Below, one piece after another: positions 9,230-20,300 of a DNA stretch of 64,000 nucleotides. Positions within the stretch are counted from its first letter, which is position 1. The number at the start of each line of letters is the position of its first letter. Source of the DNA: Shinisaurus crocodilurus (Eukaryota > Chordata > Lepidosauria > Squamata > Shinisauridae). The position numbers and the translations under genes are program-made. The stretch covers positions 22,241,817 to 22,305,816 of the forward strand of contig CM037879.1 in the NCBI GenBank assembly GCA_021292165.1, written 5' to 3'. The notes beneath the pieces are model-generated. The model searched no databases, was not told the DNA's origin, and saw only the letters and a program-made list of their open reading frames with translations.

Positions 9230-11122
9230 GCACTTGAAAAGACACACCAAAATCCAAATGATACTTAATTATATTGTGTCAGTCCTTGGATGACACAATG
9301 ATCTCCAAACTATCCTAAATGCTTTTGCAGAAGCATACGGAAAACTTGGTCTCTCACTTAACATCAAAAAAACCAAAGTGCTTCATCAGCAAGTGCAAGC
9401 TAACCCTTTGGTGATGCCATCTATCCAGCTTGGCGGGACAATACTGGAAAATGTCGATCATTTTCTCTATCTTGGCAGCTATCTTTCTGTTACAGCTAAC
9501 ATCGACAGAGAAATCCAGCATCGTCTGAGCTCCGCAAGTGCTGCGTTTTCTCAAATGAAACTGTGAAGGACCAGCACCTGGGTCCTATGCGTGAGTTCGG
9601 CACTTAACGGGTTAAGCGGCACTGAGTTACAGCCCGTACAAGCAAGTGAAACCGACTAGGAGGTTTGGGTACACAAGAGGAAACCAGAGCCCTTTAAATG
9701 ACCAAATAAGGCTTTATTTATTTACACAAGATATGGAGCGGAACTAACAGCTTTCTAGGAATACTATAATGTCAACACAACCTGAAGTGACCTCTACGTT
9801 TATCAATGAAACAGGCTCCCAGGCTAGCGCATTGGGATTAGTCAGTTACCTTAGACTAAAGACTTTACGCTAGTCAATTTCAGCCTGGCTCCGGGTCGGC
9901 CGATCCGGGGATGAGAACAGCTTACTCCAGCCGCCGTTTGGAAGATGAACCTTGTTCCAAAGCACCCTGTGTTCCCAACAACCCCTCACAGGAAGGGAGA
10001 GGGGTTTTCTACCCCTGAGTTTCCCGCTCTCCCCACCCTCCAGGTCAGGTGGGGGCTTATGCCTGCCCCTTCGTATCAAGTGGGCTTATTCCTGCCTGGG
10101 AAGAAGGTGACGTACTGGGTACTTTACAGCTCTTTGAGACTGCCCTGATAGTTTGATGGTCTTGATGGTCCTTTCTTGGGTTTTGTGGAATTCAACCGAG
10201 ACTCTCCATTGTTGGGGATGCCGGTCTGTCTGGCTGCTTCCCTGTAACTCAATCCCCCTCCTCGTCCCCCTCCCCTGGACGGAGGCTGTGTGTGTGTGTG
10301 TGTGTGTGCATGCATACTCGTGTCAGGCTTTCTCCACAGAAACATAGAGTGTTCGAGGATCGGGATATTTGTAAGAAGACCAAAACACTGGTTTATGAAG
10401 CCATTGTATTACCAACTTTATTGTATGCCTGCGAAACATGGACTATCTATAAACGTCACCTCCAACTCCTTGAAAGATTTCATCAATGTTGACTCCGGAA
10501 AATCCTGCGAATTACTTGGGAAGATAGGCGAACAAATGTCAGTGTACTGGAAGAAGCAAAGACTACTAGCATTGAAAAAATGATCCTTCAACGCCAACTT
10601 CAGTGGACTGGTCATGTTGTTCGAATGCCTGACTGACGTCTCCCAAAGCAGTTACTTTGTTCCCAACTCAAGGATGGAAAGCGGAATATCGGTGGTCAAT
10701 ATAAGAGGTTTAAAGATGTTCTTAAGGCTAATCTAAAAAAATGCAATATAAACATCAAAAACTGGAAGCTCTGGCCCATGAACGATCTAACTGGAGGTTG
10801 GCCTTTCACAAAGGTTCTATGGATTTTGAAGAAGCTCGAGTGCAAGGTGAAAGGGAGAAACGTGCTAAGCGAAAAGCACATCAAATGAATCCTTTACAAG
10901 ACCATCTTCCATCTGGTAACCTGTGTCCTCACTGTGGGAAGCTGTGTGGATCTAGAATTGGCCTCCACAGTAACTTACGGACACATCGCTAGAGTCTACA
11001 CAATTTTCTTTAGAATTTTCCTCCTTTTAAAATCTCCTTTTTGTAAATTTTCTTTCTTTCTTTCTTTTTATCCTGGAAGACAATCTTACTCGGTCACGAG
11101 TGATCGCCTGACTGACTGACTG
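9230..11122 (+). mobile_element. Non-LTR retrotransposon 3' part, split by a solo LTR
   Basis: Decayed frames encode the end of a LINE reverse transcriptase. AYGKLGLSLNIKKTKV and FLYLGSYLS lie before 9562; VLPTLLYACETWT, LERFHQC and QLQWTGHVVRM lie after 10339. The C-terminus at about 10900-10990 has [21 protein letters not shown], a CxxC...H...H finger typical of some LINE proteins. Several stops and frame changes make it a pseudogene. A 3' end with TCCTGGAAGACAATCTTACTC closes it near 11108 and is followed by a GACT tetranucleotide run. Clade is uncertain. Relatives are at 44641-44945 and 14905-15045. Confidence 0.8.
9562..10338 (-). mobile_element. Solo LTR of an endogenous LTR element
   Basis: The 777-bp segment starts TGTGAAGGACC and ends TTTCTCCACA, the TG...CA form of an LTR. 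It is flanked on both sides by GAAAC (9557-9561 and 10339-10343), a 5-bp target duplication. On the minus strand an AATAAA lies at 9713-9718, about 155 bases from the 3' end, which gives the orientation. A TG microsatellite at 10287-10308 lies inside. No internal coding region is present, so it is a recombination remnant. It interrupts the LINE frame around it. Confidence 0.85.
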
Positions 11123-11864
11123 ACTGTCAGTCCTTGGTTCCTTAAGTTCCATCTAAAAAAACTTCTAATAGAGAAGATAAAAAATACATTTGGAGTGCAG
11201 AGTAACCATCAAGCTTTTTAATTTCTAATCCAATAAATTATACCTACTTTGTGACATCATTTATTGGGACACTTATCTATCCATTTTTAAGATGTCTGTG
11301 GGAATCCAAGATGGGAAAGAAAAGCAAAAAGCCCCAAAGGTTCTCCCCAAGGCAGCCGTTGGCTGCCAACATCTCTTAAGCCACAACATTGGCCTCCAGC
11401 TGGCGGTAAGCAAAGCAAAGGATGCACCTGAGTAGCTGCTGCACTGCAGTTTAACCAAAAGCACAAACAATTCGTGGAACAGCACCTGCTGTTGATGCCG
11501 TGCTAGTAAGTAGCTACTTGTAAAATGCCCGCCATTGGAATGGGTGCAGACAGGTTTTTCTAATGCAGGGACGCAGGTGTGCGACACAAGCAGTGCAGTG
11601 CATCTCTTTACCCATGGATATGCAGGTTCTCATGTGGGATATTTGTCAGTAAAGGCCCCGGTCATCCACCGTCAAGGGTGGAGGACAGAGTTTGCCCTCG
11701 CCGCATTCCCCAAGTGTGACCCTTATTCCGATCGGAAAAATAAAAGCAACCACTCATTTCATGTGGGAGAAAGGGATGCATGCAAGAAACCATTAGGGGT
11801 AGAGGCTGCCAGGGTAGGCCTGGTAAAGCACCTGCTGAGGGCCCACACCCCAACAGCCACCCAC

Positions 11865-12005
11865 CAGGGATGGGGACTCAGACTCGAGGACTCGACTCGT
11901 GAGTCGAACTGAGTCCCCCCTCTGACTCGACTCGGGTCCCAGTATTTTTAATGGGACTCGAGACTCGACTCGGGACTCAAGACCAAGGACTCTTCAACAT
12001 CCCTG
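11865..12005 (+). mobile_element. 141-bp mini-element nested at the left of the hAT transposon
   Basis: It begins with the same CAGGGATG end and closes with GACCAAGGACTCTTCAACAT then CCCTG, almost identical to the outer right end at 12810-12833. It has the structure of a MITE made of left and right ends only. Confidence 0.75.
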
Positions 12006-12065
12006 GGCTGTGCCAGAAGGAGTGGAGAGGAGTGTGATTGCCGGCGAAGAGCACATGGAAGCGAG

Positions 12066-12350
12066 GTGTGCCACTGCTCGGCCACTATGGACGGCTACCA
12101 GGAGTGCAGCCCCAACAGTGTGTCAAGATTTATTTTGATTGATGTGTTGCGTACTTGGGAGAGGCAGAAGAAGGACCTGAGATTACTCTGTGTGGCTGCT
12201 CTGAGTGTGTTTCTGGTTCCAGCAAATTCATCACCAGTGGAGCGGGTGTTCAGTGAGGGTGGAATTGTGATGAGATCTCACCATTCCAGAATGGGCCCCC
12301 AACATTTAGAAAAAATCATGTTCCTCAAATGCAACATGGATAAGTTTTAG
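12066..12350 (+). pseudogene. hAT transposase C-terminal fragment
   Basis: The 94-residue frame contains VPANSSPVERVFSEGGIV and later LEKIMFLKCN, the hallmark of the hAT dimerisation (hATC) domain in which SSxxERxFS precedes a final MLFLK-type block. The catalytic core and zinc-finger (BED) regions are absent, so this is a fragment. Confidence 0.85.
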
Positions 12351-13429
12351 GAAGTACAGCAAGCTTATTTTTTAAAATCATTTTTCTAAAATGCAACCTT
12401 TCAGACATTTTGGGTTTGGCTGCCTCTGCCTGCCTGTCTGGGGTTCCCTGCCTCCTCTGCCTGCCTGGTCTCTTCTTGACCAGTTCAACAGTTGAATTGT
12501 CCAAGACAAATGCCTCTGCCTGCCTGCTTTGGGGTTCCCTGCCTCCTCTGCCTGCCTGGTTATTTTGGGTTTTTCTGCCTGGTCTGTTCTTGCCAAAATC
12601 AGTGGCAGAGTTTTGAAATAAAAAGGCACACTTGTGCCTAGAATTTATTTAAGCCACACATCTGAAGTAGCCTTATTTTGTTGGGAAAAAACCCATTGAT
12701 TTTAATAGGGACTCGTGGAGTCAGCTGTGGGAGTGACTCGTGACTCACCATTTTGGACCAAGGACTCGGACTCGAGTCCAAAGACTCGTGACTCGACTCG
12801 TGACTCGAGACCAAGGACTCTTCAACATCCCTGCCACCCACTGACAAGAGCCCCGTGGACTTGCTCCTCTTCTTCACCATTGCAACCTGCTTGGTCACCT
12901 GCCTCTTGCTCTGGCCCAGACAGTGGTGGTGGTGGTGAGGAGCAGAAGATGCCACTGCCTGTCTGCTCTCTGCCTGTCAAGCAAATGGTAGCAATGATGA
13001 GAAAGGGTGAGGAACAATAGCAGCTAGTAGTCACTAGTGGCAATGGTGGTGAGAAGGTAGGGGCCGATTGAAGGGGTCTTGCCCAAAGGCCCTCAAAAAC
13101 TAATTTGATCTTCATTCTGTATTTTGATTCTTTTTTCATCCTATTTTGTTGTTCACCACTCAGGAATTTTATTGTATGTAGAGAGGTATATAAATCTTGT
13201 AAATAAATATGTATTTTTTAAAACCCTCAAGCCAGCACTGGGGGCTGCATCACGAATCAAGCCTGCTGTTGTTCGCAAAGTCCCATGCCAAGCCCCACCT
13301 TGGTCAGAGTTGTGACAGAATGTTGGGAAAGTTTTTTAAAAACACACACCAGATAAAGCAATAAAGTTGTCAATTTGTATCAATCCATTCTTAGTAGGGT
13401 TTGAAATGTGACTGAATTACCATCTAGAA

Positions 13430-13563
13430 CAGGTGGGCAATGTATGGCCTTCCAGATGTTTTGGCCCAAAACCCCCATCATCCCTCACCACTGGCTATGC
13501 TGGCTAGGGCTGATGGGAGTTGTAGGCTAAACCATCTGGAGGGCTACAAGTTGCTCACTCCTG
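13430..13563. mobile_element. hAT-like foldback MITE with exact target duplication
   Basis: Termini CAGGTGGGCAA and TTGCTCACTCCTG are imperfectly inverted. Arms carry CCAGATGTTTTGGCC and its inverse. The 8-bp duplication ATCTAGAA is exact on both sides (13422-13429 and 13564-13571). Confidence 0.85.
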
Positions 13564-13837
13564 ATCTAGAAGATATTGAATGGCTGCAAGGCTGCTGATG
13601 GAACATGAGGGTGTGTCCGTATTAGCACTCATAGCACTCATGTTGCATTTGATTTATTGGTTCTATTTCTTGCTGCTGTCCCACACCTAATTTTGCCATG
13701 CACTCGTTTTCTCCTCTTGTACTTGCATACTGGAATTCTCCCTCAGTTGCTGACTTTTCACAACATTGGATGCAGTGTACTAAAAACATTGGTGACGACA
13801 ATGAGATGGGGCCTAGCTTTTCGCCATGGAGCGCCTG

Positions 13838-13925
13838 CTGCGGTAGCATTGCTTAAGCTGAGCAGGTGTACACCTGATCACCGCCTGGATGGGAAGCCAC
13901 TGGTGTAAGGTGCCCTGCGTTTTTC
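13838..13925 (+). repeat. Possible 5S-rRNA-derived SINE remnant
   Basis: TTAAGCTGAGCAGG and CCTGGATGGGAAGCCACTGG resemble the internal promoter and downstream part of 5S rRNA. The match is weaker than at 57842. Confidence 0.3.
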
Positions 13926-14176
13926 CCAAGGACTAAACAAGTTGCGAAGGAAGGGGAGATAGCAAGATGCAACGCAGACTCACCTGTTGCTGTTCCATAC
14001 TTGACCTCTATGATCTCTTGTGTAGAAGCTTGAACCACAGTGGGGAAGTAAAAATGTTCCTGTGGGTACGTGTGGACAGAAGTAGTAACATGCTCTCTCT
14101 CCTTGGGGGAATGTGCACCGGCACAGCCATTCATTTCTTTTAGATGCACATGGCTTCTCCACAATCCCAAACCTAC

Positions 14177-14204
<28 letters not shown>
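14177..14204 (+). repeat. TG microsatellite
   Basis: About 14 GT/TG units. Confidence 0.9.
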
Positions 14205-14207
<3 letters not shown>

Positions 14208-14904
14208 AAAGCAAGCTGCATCAAACTTTGGGGGTTGGTGGGGACAGGAGATTTTTAGGTATGTAAATTCACCATTGGGTGGTGGTGGAAATCCACTATT
14301 GTTCTTGGGACTTACTCCCAAATAAACATGCATATGATCACACCCTTTCTGTAGTACTAGAAGGAAGCATGCATTTCTGGGCAATATGCAAAAGGGCCAG
14401 GACAGGAAGGAGAAAAAAAAACAACTCCAAAGACAATAGGAAGCCTTAGCAACTCCCCCTTTCCTATTAGGATGAAAGCCACAGCCATTCCAATGTGTTA
14501 CAGGGCAGCCATGTCGTCTCAGTCTACAGGCAAAAAGGAGCCTGGGGCACAGTCCCTTGCCACTTGCTGTGGGCTTACGTGGGGCTCTGTTGAATGGATA
14601 TTGTCTGGCAGCACCACCTTCTGGGTGCAGGCTAATGCCTCTGCCTTATTACAGAGATTGGCAAACGGGCCCAGCTTTGCATGGACTGGAATAGCCTTTA
14701 GTTTGATACAGTGCAACCTTCAAACAAATTTACACAGCTGTCAAGAGTTGAGCATATGATGCCCACTGGTACCCCTAGGCATGATCCCTGCCACGATGCA
14801 CCCCTATAGCCCCTAAGGGAGGGGTCTGTCTGCTCTAGTCTCCTGAATGCTCTGTTCCCAATGCTAAAAAGCAGATTATGTTCTTCTATAACTGAAGCCC
14901 CTCT

Positions 14905-15045
14905 CACCGGATTGTCACCTTGAAGTGGTGAGTGGGCTTGTGTGTTCCGATGAACCCTGTGAGCAATGCCGTCGGGAGCTATGTACTCCCAGTAATTTTA
15001 TCCTGGAAGACAATCTTACTCAGTCACAAGTGATTGCCTACTGGG
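14905..15045 (+). mobile_element. Short retroposon sharing the LINE 3' tip
   Basis: A head reading TTGTCACCTTGAAGTGGTGA and TGTGTTCCGATGAACCCTG is joined to TATCCTGGAAGACAATCTTA, the 3' tip of the LINE at 9230-11122. It is either an internally deleted LINE or a SINE using the same tail. Confidence 0.55.
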
Positions 15046-15430
15046 ATAACTGAAGCAATCAGAGAACAACATTCTACTTCCTTATTTTGGCAGGATTTGG
15101 AGCAGGTTAAAATTGAACTGGGAACGTTGTTTCCACTTTAGTTCTGGAGCGGTCAGGTCCAAAAGGCATTGGACACTTGCTTGCCAATAAAGCATTCTTT
15201 GAACCTATTGGGTTTTGCCTTCTGTATCTGTGGAAGCACACTCCAGGCCCCTGCACCTAGTGTGAAATGTAATTAATATTCTTAAAGGTCTATAGATAAG
15301 TTAGGCCCAAGTTCAGGTTAATTAACTTGCAAGTTCATTTGTTTATTTGGCCATAAGCCCTAACACTAAAACATCAACCTAAAATCAAACCAAAGAGCAG
15401 TACTGACTTATGTAAGGTTTAACTTGAGAT

Positions 15431-15436
15431 TTTATT
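15431..15436 (-). other. Candidate poly(A) signal of POLR1B
   Basis: AATAAA on the minus strand, 1075 bases past the POLR1B stop codon. A nearer variant ATTAAA lies at 16333-16338 (minus), about 175 bases past the stop. I cannot tell which is used; both may be. Confidence 0.4.
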
Positions 15437-16510
15437 TTTAAAAAGGTCACTTATTCCACAGAACAGAAGCAAAGCTTTCTCTGTGGATTCACAGCCAAAA
15501 TGTGGCAGCATTTCAGCAACATTTTAACAAGCAGCAATATTTGTCAGATCCTATTAAGGCAAAAACTAAAAGAAAAATGGTCATTTAACAGATGGAAGTA
15601 ATAGCAACTAGAAGTCATCATTCAAGTTCTGCACACATGTTATAAGCAATCTCAGAGAGGTAACAATGGATTTAAAAAATGACCTTGCCCGACACCCCCC
15701 TTAGTCCTTCCACAGAAATCTTCTTGGAGGAAAATAAGAAGCCACTATTTGGTGATAGCAGGGAGATGGATCTATCATTTTTGCACACTAGTCTGCAGCT
15801 CTGGAATGGCATGCTTGGAGTAAAAATGATTTAAAAATAAATAGTAATGGGGCAGATGGTGAGTAATATCCAACGCTGGCCATCCACCAGCAAAATAGGA
15901 ACCACTGACAAAATGGATTTCCCCTCCCCCCCTGCCCCCCCCAAGCACCTCTGCTGCAAAGTGTTGGGGACCCTCCAGAGCAGATCTGTGGCGAGGAGGA
16001 GCAGAAGGGCTTTAGTGGGAGGAGATCAAGGTGAAGTCCACTCACGTGAAGTTGGATTTAACCTACTGTTGCCTTCTCCCCGCAGAATGCAAGGGGATGG
16101 CACCATGAGAACCTCGTTTTTGGCATCCATTATACGGTTGGAAACCACAGCAAAAAGCCTGCTTTTATCTATGCTAAGATTCCTCCAGTTCAAGGCAGAG
16201 GCTTCAATCAACTGGTCCAATGGGAAAGATGAGAAATGTTTCCTTTACAATATTTCTACTGACACCACCTTTCAGGGCTGCCTGAGAACTTGCAGCCAAC
16301 ATTGTTTTCTGGTTAAGCAACATAAGCAACTGTTTAATATTGGGGCAGGACACGAGGTATAAAGGCACATGTCTCTTTTCTATCGCAAAGATTTCTGATT
16401 GTCTTCTTATCACCTTTAGCTTTCCAGCCTCTCTCTGGTGCCTCCATTGTCTGTGTCAGTCATCACAGTTGAAAAACCACAGCACGAGTGAGAAAGGTTA
16501 TTTGCCAGAA

Positions 16511-17390
16511 CTAATTCACATCCAGTTTCACTTTTATGTTAATGGCAGCCAATTCTGCCACGAAACAGCGGAAGACGTATGGGACGGCGATGGTTTCTAC
16601 GGTGTCGCTGCGGTCACAAAGGGTGCAAACGTGTTGCCGGAGGCGCGTGGTGGACCACTCGGGCGGAGGCTGCAGCAAAGGGGAAAGCAGGCTGCCGCAC
16701 TGGACACACACGTGGGCCACCGAACGGTCGGAGCAGTTGAAGAGGCGATCGTGCAGCAAGAAGGACGTCCCGTGAGCCAGCAAAGCGTCCCGTTCCATCT
16801 CACCAAAGCGGATGCCGCCCTGGACGTTCCTCCCTCCAATGGGCTGGTTAGTGACTTTGTCTCTGGCCCCTGTAGTCCTCACCTGGAACTTGTCGGAGAC
16901 CATGTGCCGCAGGCGCTGATAATACACCACGCCAATAAAAATGTCTGCCTCAAGCTCCACTCCTGAAACACCACTGTACATCCTCTCCGTTCCATAGTAA
17001 TTGTAGCCGCCAGCTTTCAGCAGCTTGCCGAAGTATTCCACAGCGGAGTTCTCCTCAGAAAACGTGAAGGGGGTGGCGTCGTGGCAGAGCCCGTGCATCG
17101 CTGCGGACTTCCCCGCCATGCTCTCAATTAACATGCCGATGGTCATTCGGGACGGGAAGCCGTGAGGGTTGAAGAGGATGTCCGGCACCATTCCACTTTC
17201 AGTGAATGGCATGTCCTCAGCTGGCCACAGTCGGCTCAAGATGCCTTTCTGTCCATGGCGGCTGGCAAATTTGTCCCCAATCGTTGGATTTCGGGGGATT
17301 CTCAGAGTGATGCACACACACTTGAAATATCCAGTTCCTGTGTCATTACTGCATACTTTGATGTTATCCACAACACAGATTTCTTTATTC
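16511..17390 (-). CDS. POLR1B: POLR1B exon 15, C-terminus
   Basis: The 880-nt final exon encodes residues 842 (split) to 1134 and the stop. The acceptor reads TTTTCTCCAG. It holds [12 protein letters not shown] (880-891), which lines the RNA-DNA hybrid near the active site, [14 protein letters not shown] in the hybrid-binding domain, and the clamp zinc finger with cysteines at 1070, 1073, 1097 and 1100. The finger loop appears one residue shorter than in human, which accounts for the total length difference. Confidence 0.97.
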
Positions 17391-20300
17391 CTGGAGAAAA
17401 AGGAAAAGACAGGTTTGAATCACTACTAGGAGCGCTTCTGCAGGAAAGTGTGTTCCAAGTTAGTTTTGAAAAAACACCCCAAAAGACCATTTTCTTACCA
17501 CAACAGTTAATAACCATCATTGCTTTAAGTTAGTGGGCCAGGCTTGTTTGCCCTGCCCTTAGTTGAGGCAAAGATCAGAGTTTTGTACATGCCATGATTC
17601 TTCAGGACAGAAAAAGCAAAGAACAAGTTATCAGATTAAGGTTCCTGAGAATCTTAGTATTTATTTTTTTAGATGAAATAATGCATGTTTCTAAGCCTTA
17701 TGGCTGTGAACAAATACTGGAAGAGCAGAGGCAACAGCTACTGAGATCTCAGCAGCCAGAAGGATGGCTGAATAAGATTTCCAGCAACTGAATGCAGGGT
17801 TTCAGCGCTCACCATACCTTCTTACCCCTCCCAATGAGGAGCAAAACCAGAACATATGGAAACATGAGGAATTATGCATATTTATTACATTTGCATCATT
17901 TCTACAGGCTGTAGGACTCCTTCTCATTTAGGCAGAATTTACATTGACTGTTTGCAGAATTGTAATTGTCTTCAGTTCAAATAAATAAATACACACACAC
18001 ACACACAGCCGCACACATGGCAACAATAAGCCATTTGTTTGATGCCACATTCTGCCTTTTGTACAAGGAAGGTAAGGTTCACTGCAAAACAGAATTGCTA
18101 TGCTGGATTTAACTTCCTTTGCTGGCTGAGGCATGCTGGGAGCTGTAGTCCAACACATCTGGAACACACCAGGCTGGGGAAGGCTGTATTAGGCAGCTTA
18201 CAAAAAGCAGTTTGCAGGATTTCCTATTGGAAACTTGTAAGTACAGTAATACCTTGGATTGCAAGTAACTTGGTTTGAGAGCATTTTGCAAGACAAGCAA
18301 ATTTTTAAATATTTATTTAATTTTTTAAACTTGATATACAAGCGACGTCTTGCAATACAAGTAATGTAGTACGGCTTAAATTAAAAATCTCTGTACAAAT
18401 TTTTTTGGGGGGATTTCGTTTTGATATAGGAATGTTTTGGATTACAAGCACGTTTCCGGAACAAATTATGCTCTCAATCCAAGGCATGACTGTAAATACC
18501 AACAATCTGAACTTACTTGTGGTAGGTCACAAAGCTTTCTCCGGTGTTGAGATTCAGATAGCTATAGTAGGGGTCCCCATACTGAAGTTTGGCTCCAATG
18601 TGGGGCAGGCCGTCAGTGTCCAAATTTTGCAGTGTCGCTGGGCTATTGGAACCGATCCCAAACACCAGACTGTCCTGCCCTTGCTTGATTTTTTCCATAA
18701 GATCGATACGTTCCGTCTTGTAGATGCTTCCGTGTCCAAACCCTCTCTCCCAGGAAGACTTGTTCAAGATCTAAAGAGAAGCAGCCATGTACCCATCAGG
18801 GTCACGTGAACAATTAGAAAGCGGCAGTGCTTGCGTGGGTCAAGTTATCCTGTTTCAGAGCTGACGGGAAACATGATAATGATCACTTTTGGACTTCCCC
18901 AATCAGAACAAACTCTTAAGATTTCCAGCTGTCTGAACTTGCTGCCTGGGACTCAAAAGATGACCCAAACATCTGGGCTGGCTCGTATGACAATAGGCAG
19001 ATCTTCAGATATCCCAGCTGGTAGAGCGCTTGAAATGTTGTATTGGGATCAATAACCGGAAGATATTGTGATGAGGAGTTAGTATGAACTGTTTACAATG
19101 TCCAGCTCAGGCCTTTCCTGTAGCCATAAAAGCAATGGACATTTGTTCAGTTTAATTGCTGTGAGAAACCTGCAGAGTAGCGAGAGGTCTCACCTACCAG
19201 CTGCTCTTACCTCATCCTTGAGATAAGGATGTTTACACACCCTTCTTCTGAAGTTAATTGGGATTTTTGGAACTTCTCTTGCTCTCCCTCCTTTTCCCCA
19301 CTGGCAGCTTTTTGCAGCCTCTGGCACTTGCTAGAATTTAGGGAGACATCTATAAAATCCTTAGCTTGTTAGCTTTCTCTCTGGCTTTCCACCTGGGACG
19401 AGGAGCATGCAAGTGTCCAAGCAAGCTAACACCCCAGGAGTGACGTCCATTGTATTAGGAAGCCCCGTAACTGGTGGGACGTATAGGAGCTTTTCTTTTG
19501 CTTGTTTATTAATAATCTGCATCCGTATTTCATTAGTGTATTCAATAAAGTGTATGTTATCTTTCACACAAGGGGTTTTGTTTCTTCCTGATTATCTTCG
19601 AACCTAAACTGAGATAGCCTTGGCTGGACCAGGCCCCCAGGGAAAACAAATGTCAAAAGCTGCTGGTTTTGACCTTTAAAGCCATGTATGGTCTTCGTCA
19701 GGGATTCCTTAGGGCAGCCTTCCCAGCCTGGAGTCCTCCAGTTGTTTTGGATGCCAGTTCCCATCAGCTCCAGCTAGCACAGCCAATGGTCAGGAATGCT
19801 GGGAGTTGTAGTCCAAAACATCTGGAGGGCACCGGGTTGGGGACTTAGGTTATCTGTGACGAGATACAGGCATTTCTCAGAGGTGGAGCCTATTTTATGG
19901 GCTTCTCTCCCTGGGAAATGCTTGCCAGATGTGTTCTACAAGGCGTGCCCCTTCCCATTTCTGCCTGCTGGTGTGAAACTGGTAGATTTCATTCATTCAT
20001 TTAATTAAGATTTATATCCCGCCTTTCTACCAAAGAATGGCACTCAGGATGGCTAGCGATAAAACCCAAATTAAAACAAAATCTAAATTAAAACATAGCA
20101 TAAAAACAGACTAAAACACAATTAAGACACGCAGAGAGATAAGCAGCACCAGCCAATGAAAAAAACCCTTCAGCAGCAGGCCAGCTTACACACTAGGGGC
20201 CTGCTTCAATAAAAATGTCTTTGCCTGCTGGCGGGAGGACAACAGAAAGGGAGCCAATCTAGGGAGCAATCCTATACAAGTTTAGGCAGAAAAAAGGCCT

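Larger units (their letters stand above)
11865..12833 (+). mobile_element. hAT transposon, 969 bp, with 8-bp target duplication
   Basis: Termini are CAGGGATG at the left and CATCCCTG at the right. Both sides carry the exact 8-bp duplication CCACCCAC (11857-11864 and 12834-12841), which is diagnostic for hAT. The subterminal regions are crowded with GACTCG/CGAGTC motifs. A C-terminal transposase fragment is inside at 12066-12350. A second copy of the right end lies internally, ending at 12005. With only a transposase fragment, the element is not autonomous. Confidence 0.9.

Noticed and set aside
10741..10992. C2H2 zinc-finger host gene
   Set aside because: The finger continues a broken LINE reverse transcriptase frame and recurs in a LINE fragment at 44641.
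12066..12350. Domesticated host gene derived from a hAT transposase
   Set aside because: Only the last 94 residues remain, within an element that still has its ends and target duplication. Nothing suggests host use.
11865..12833. GACTCG repeats as a CRISPR-like array
   Set aside because: Repeats are 5-7 bases in both orientations without regular spacers. They are subterminal motifs of a hAT transposon in a vertebrate genome.
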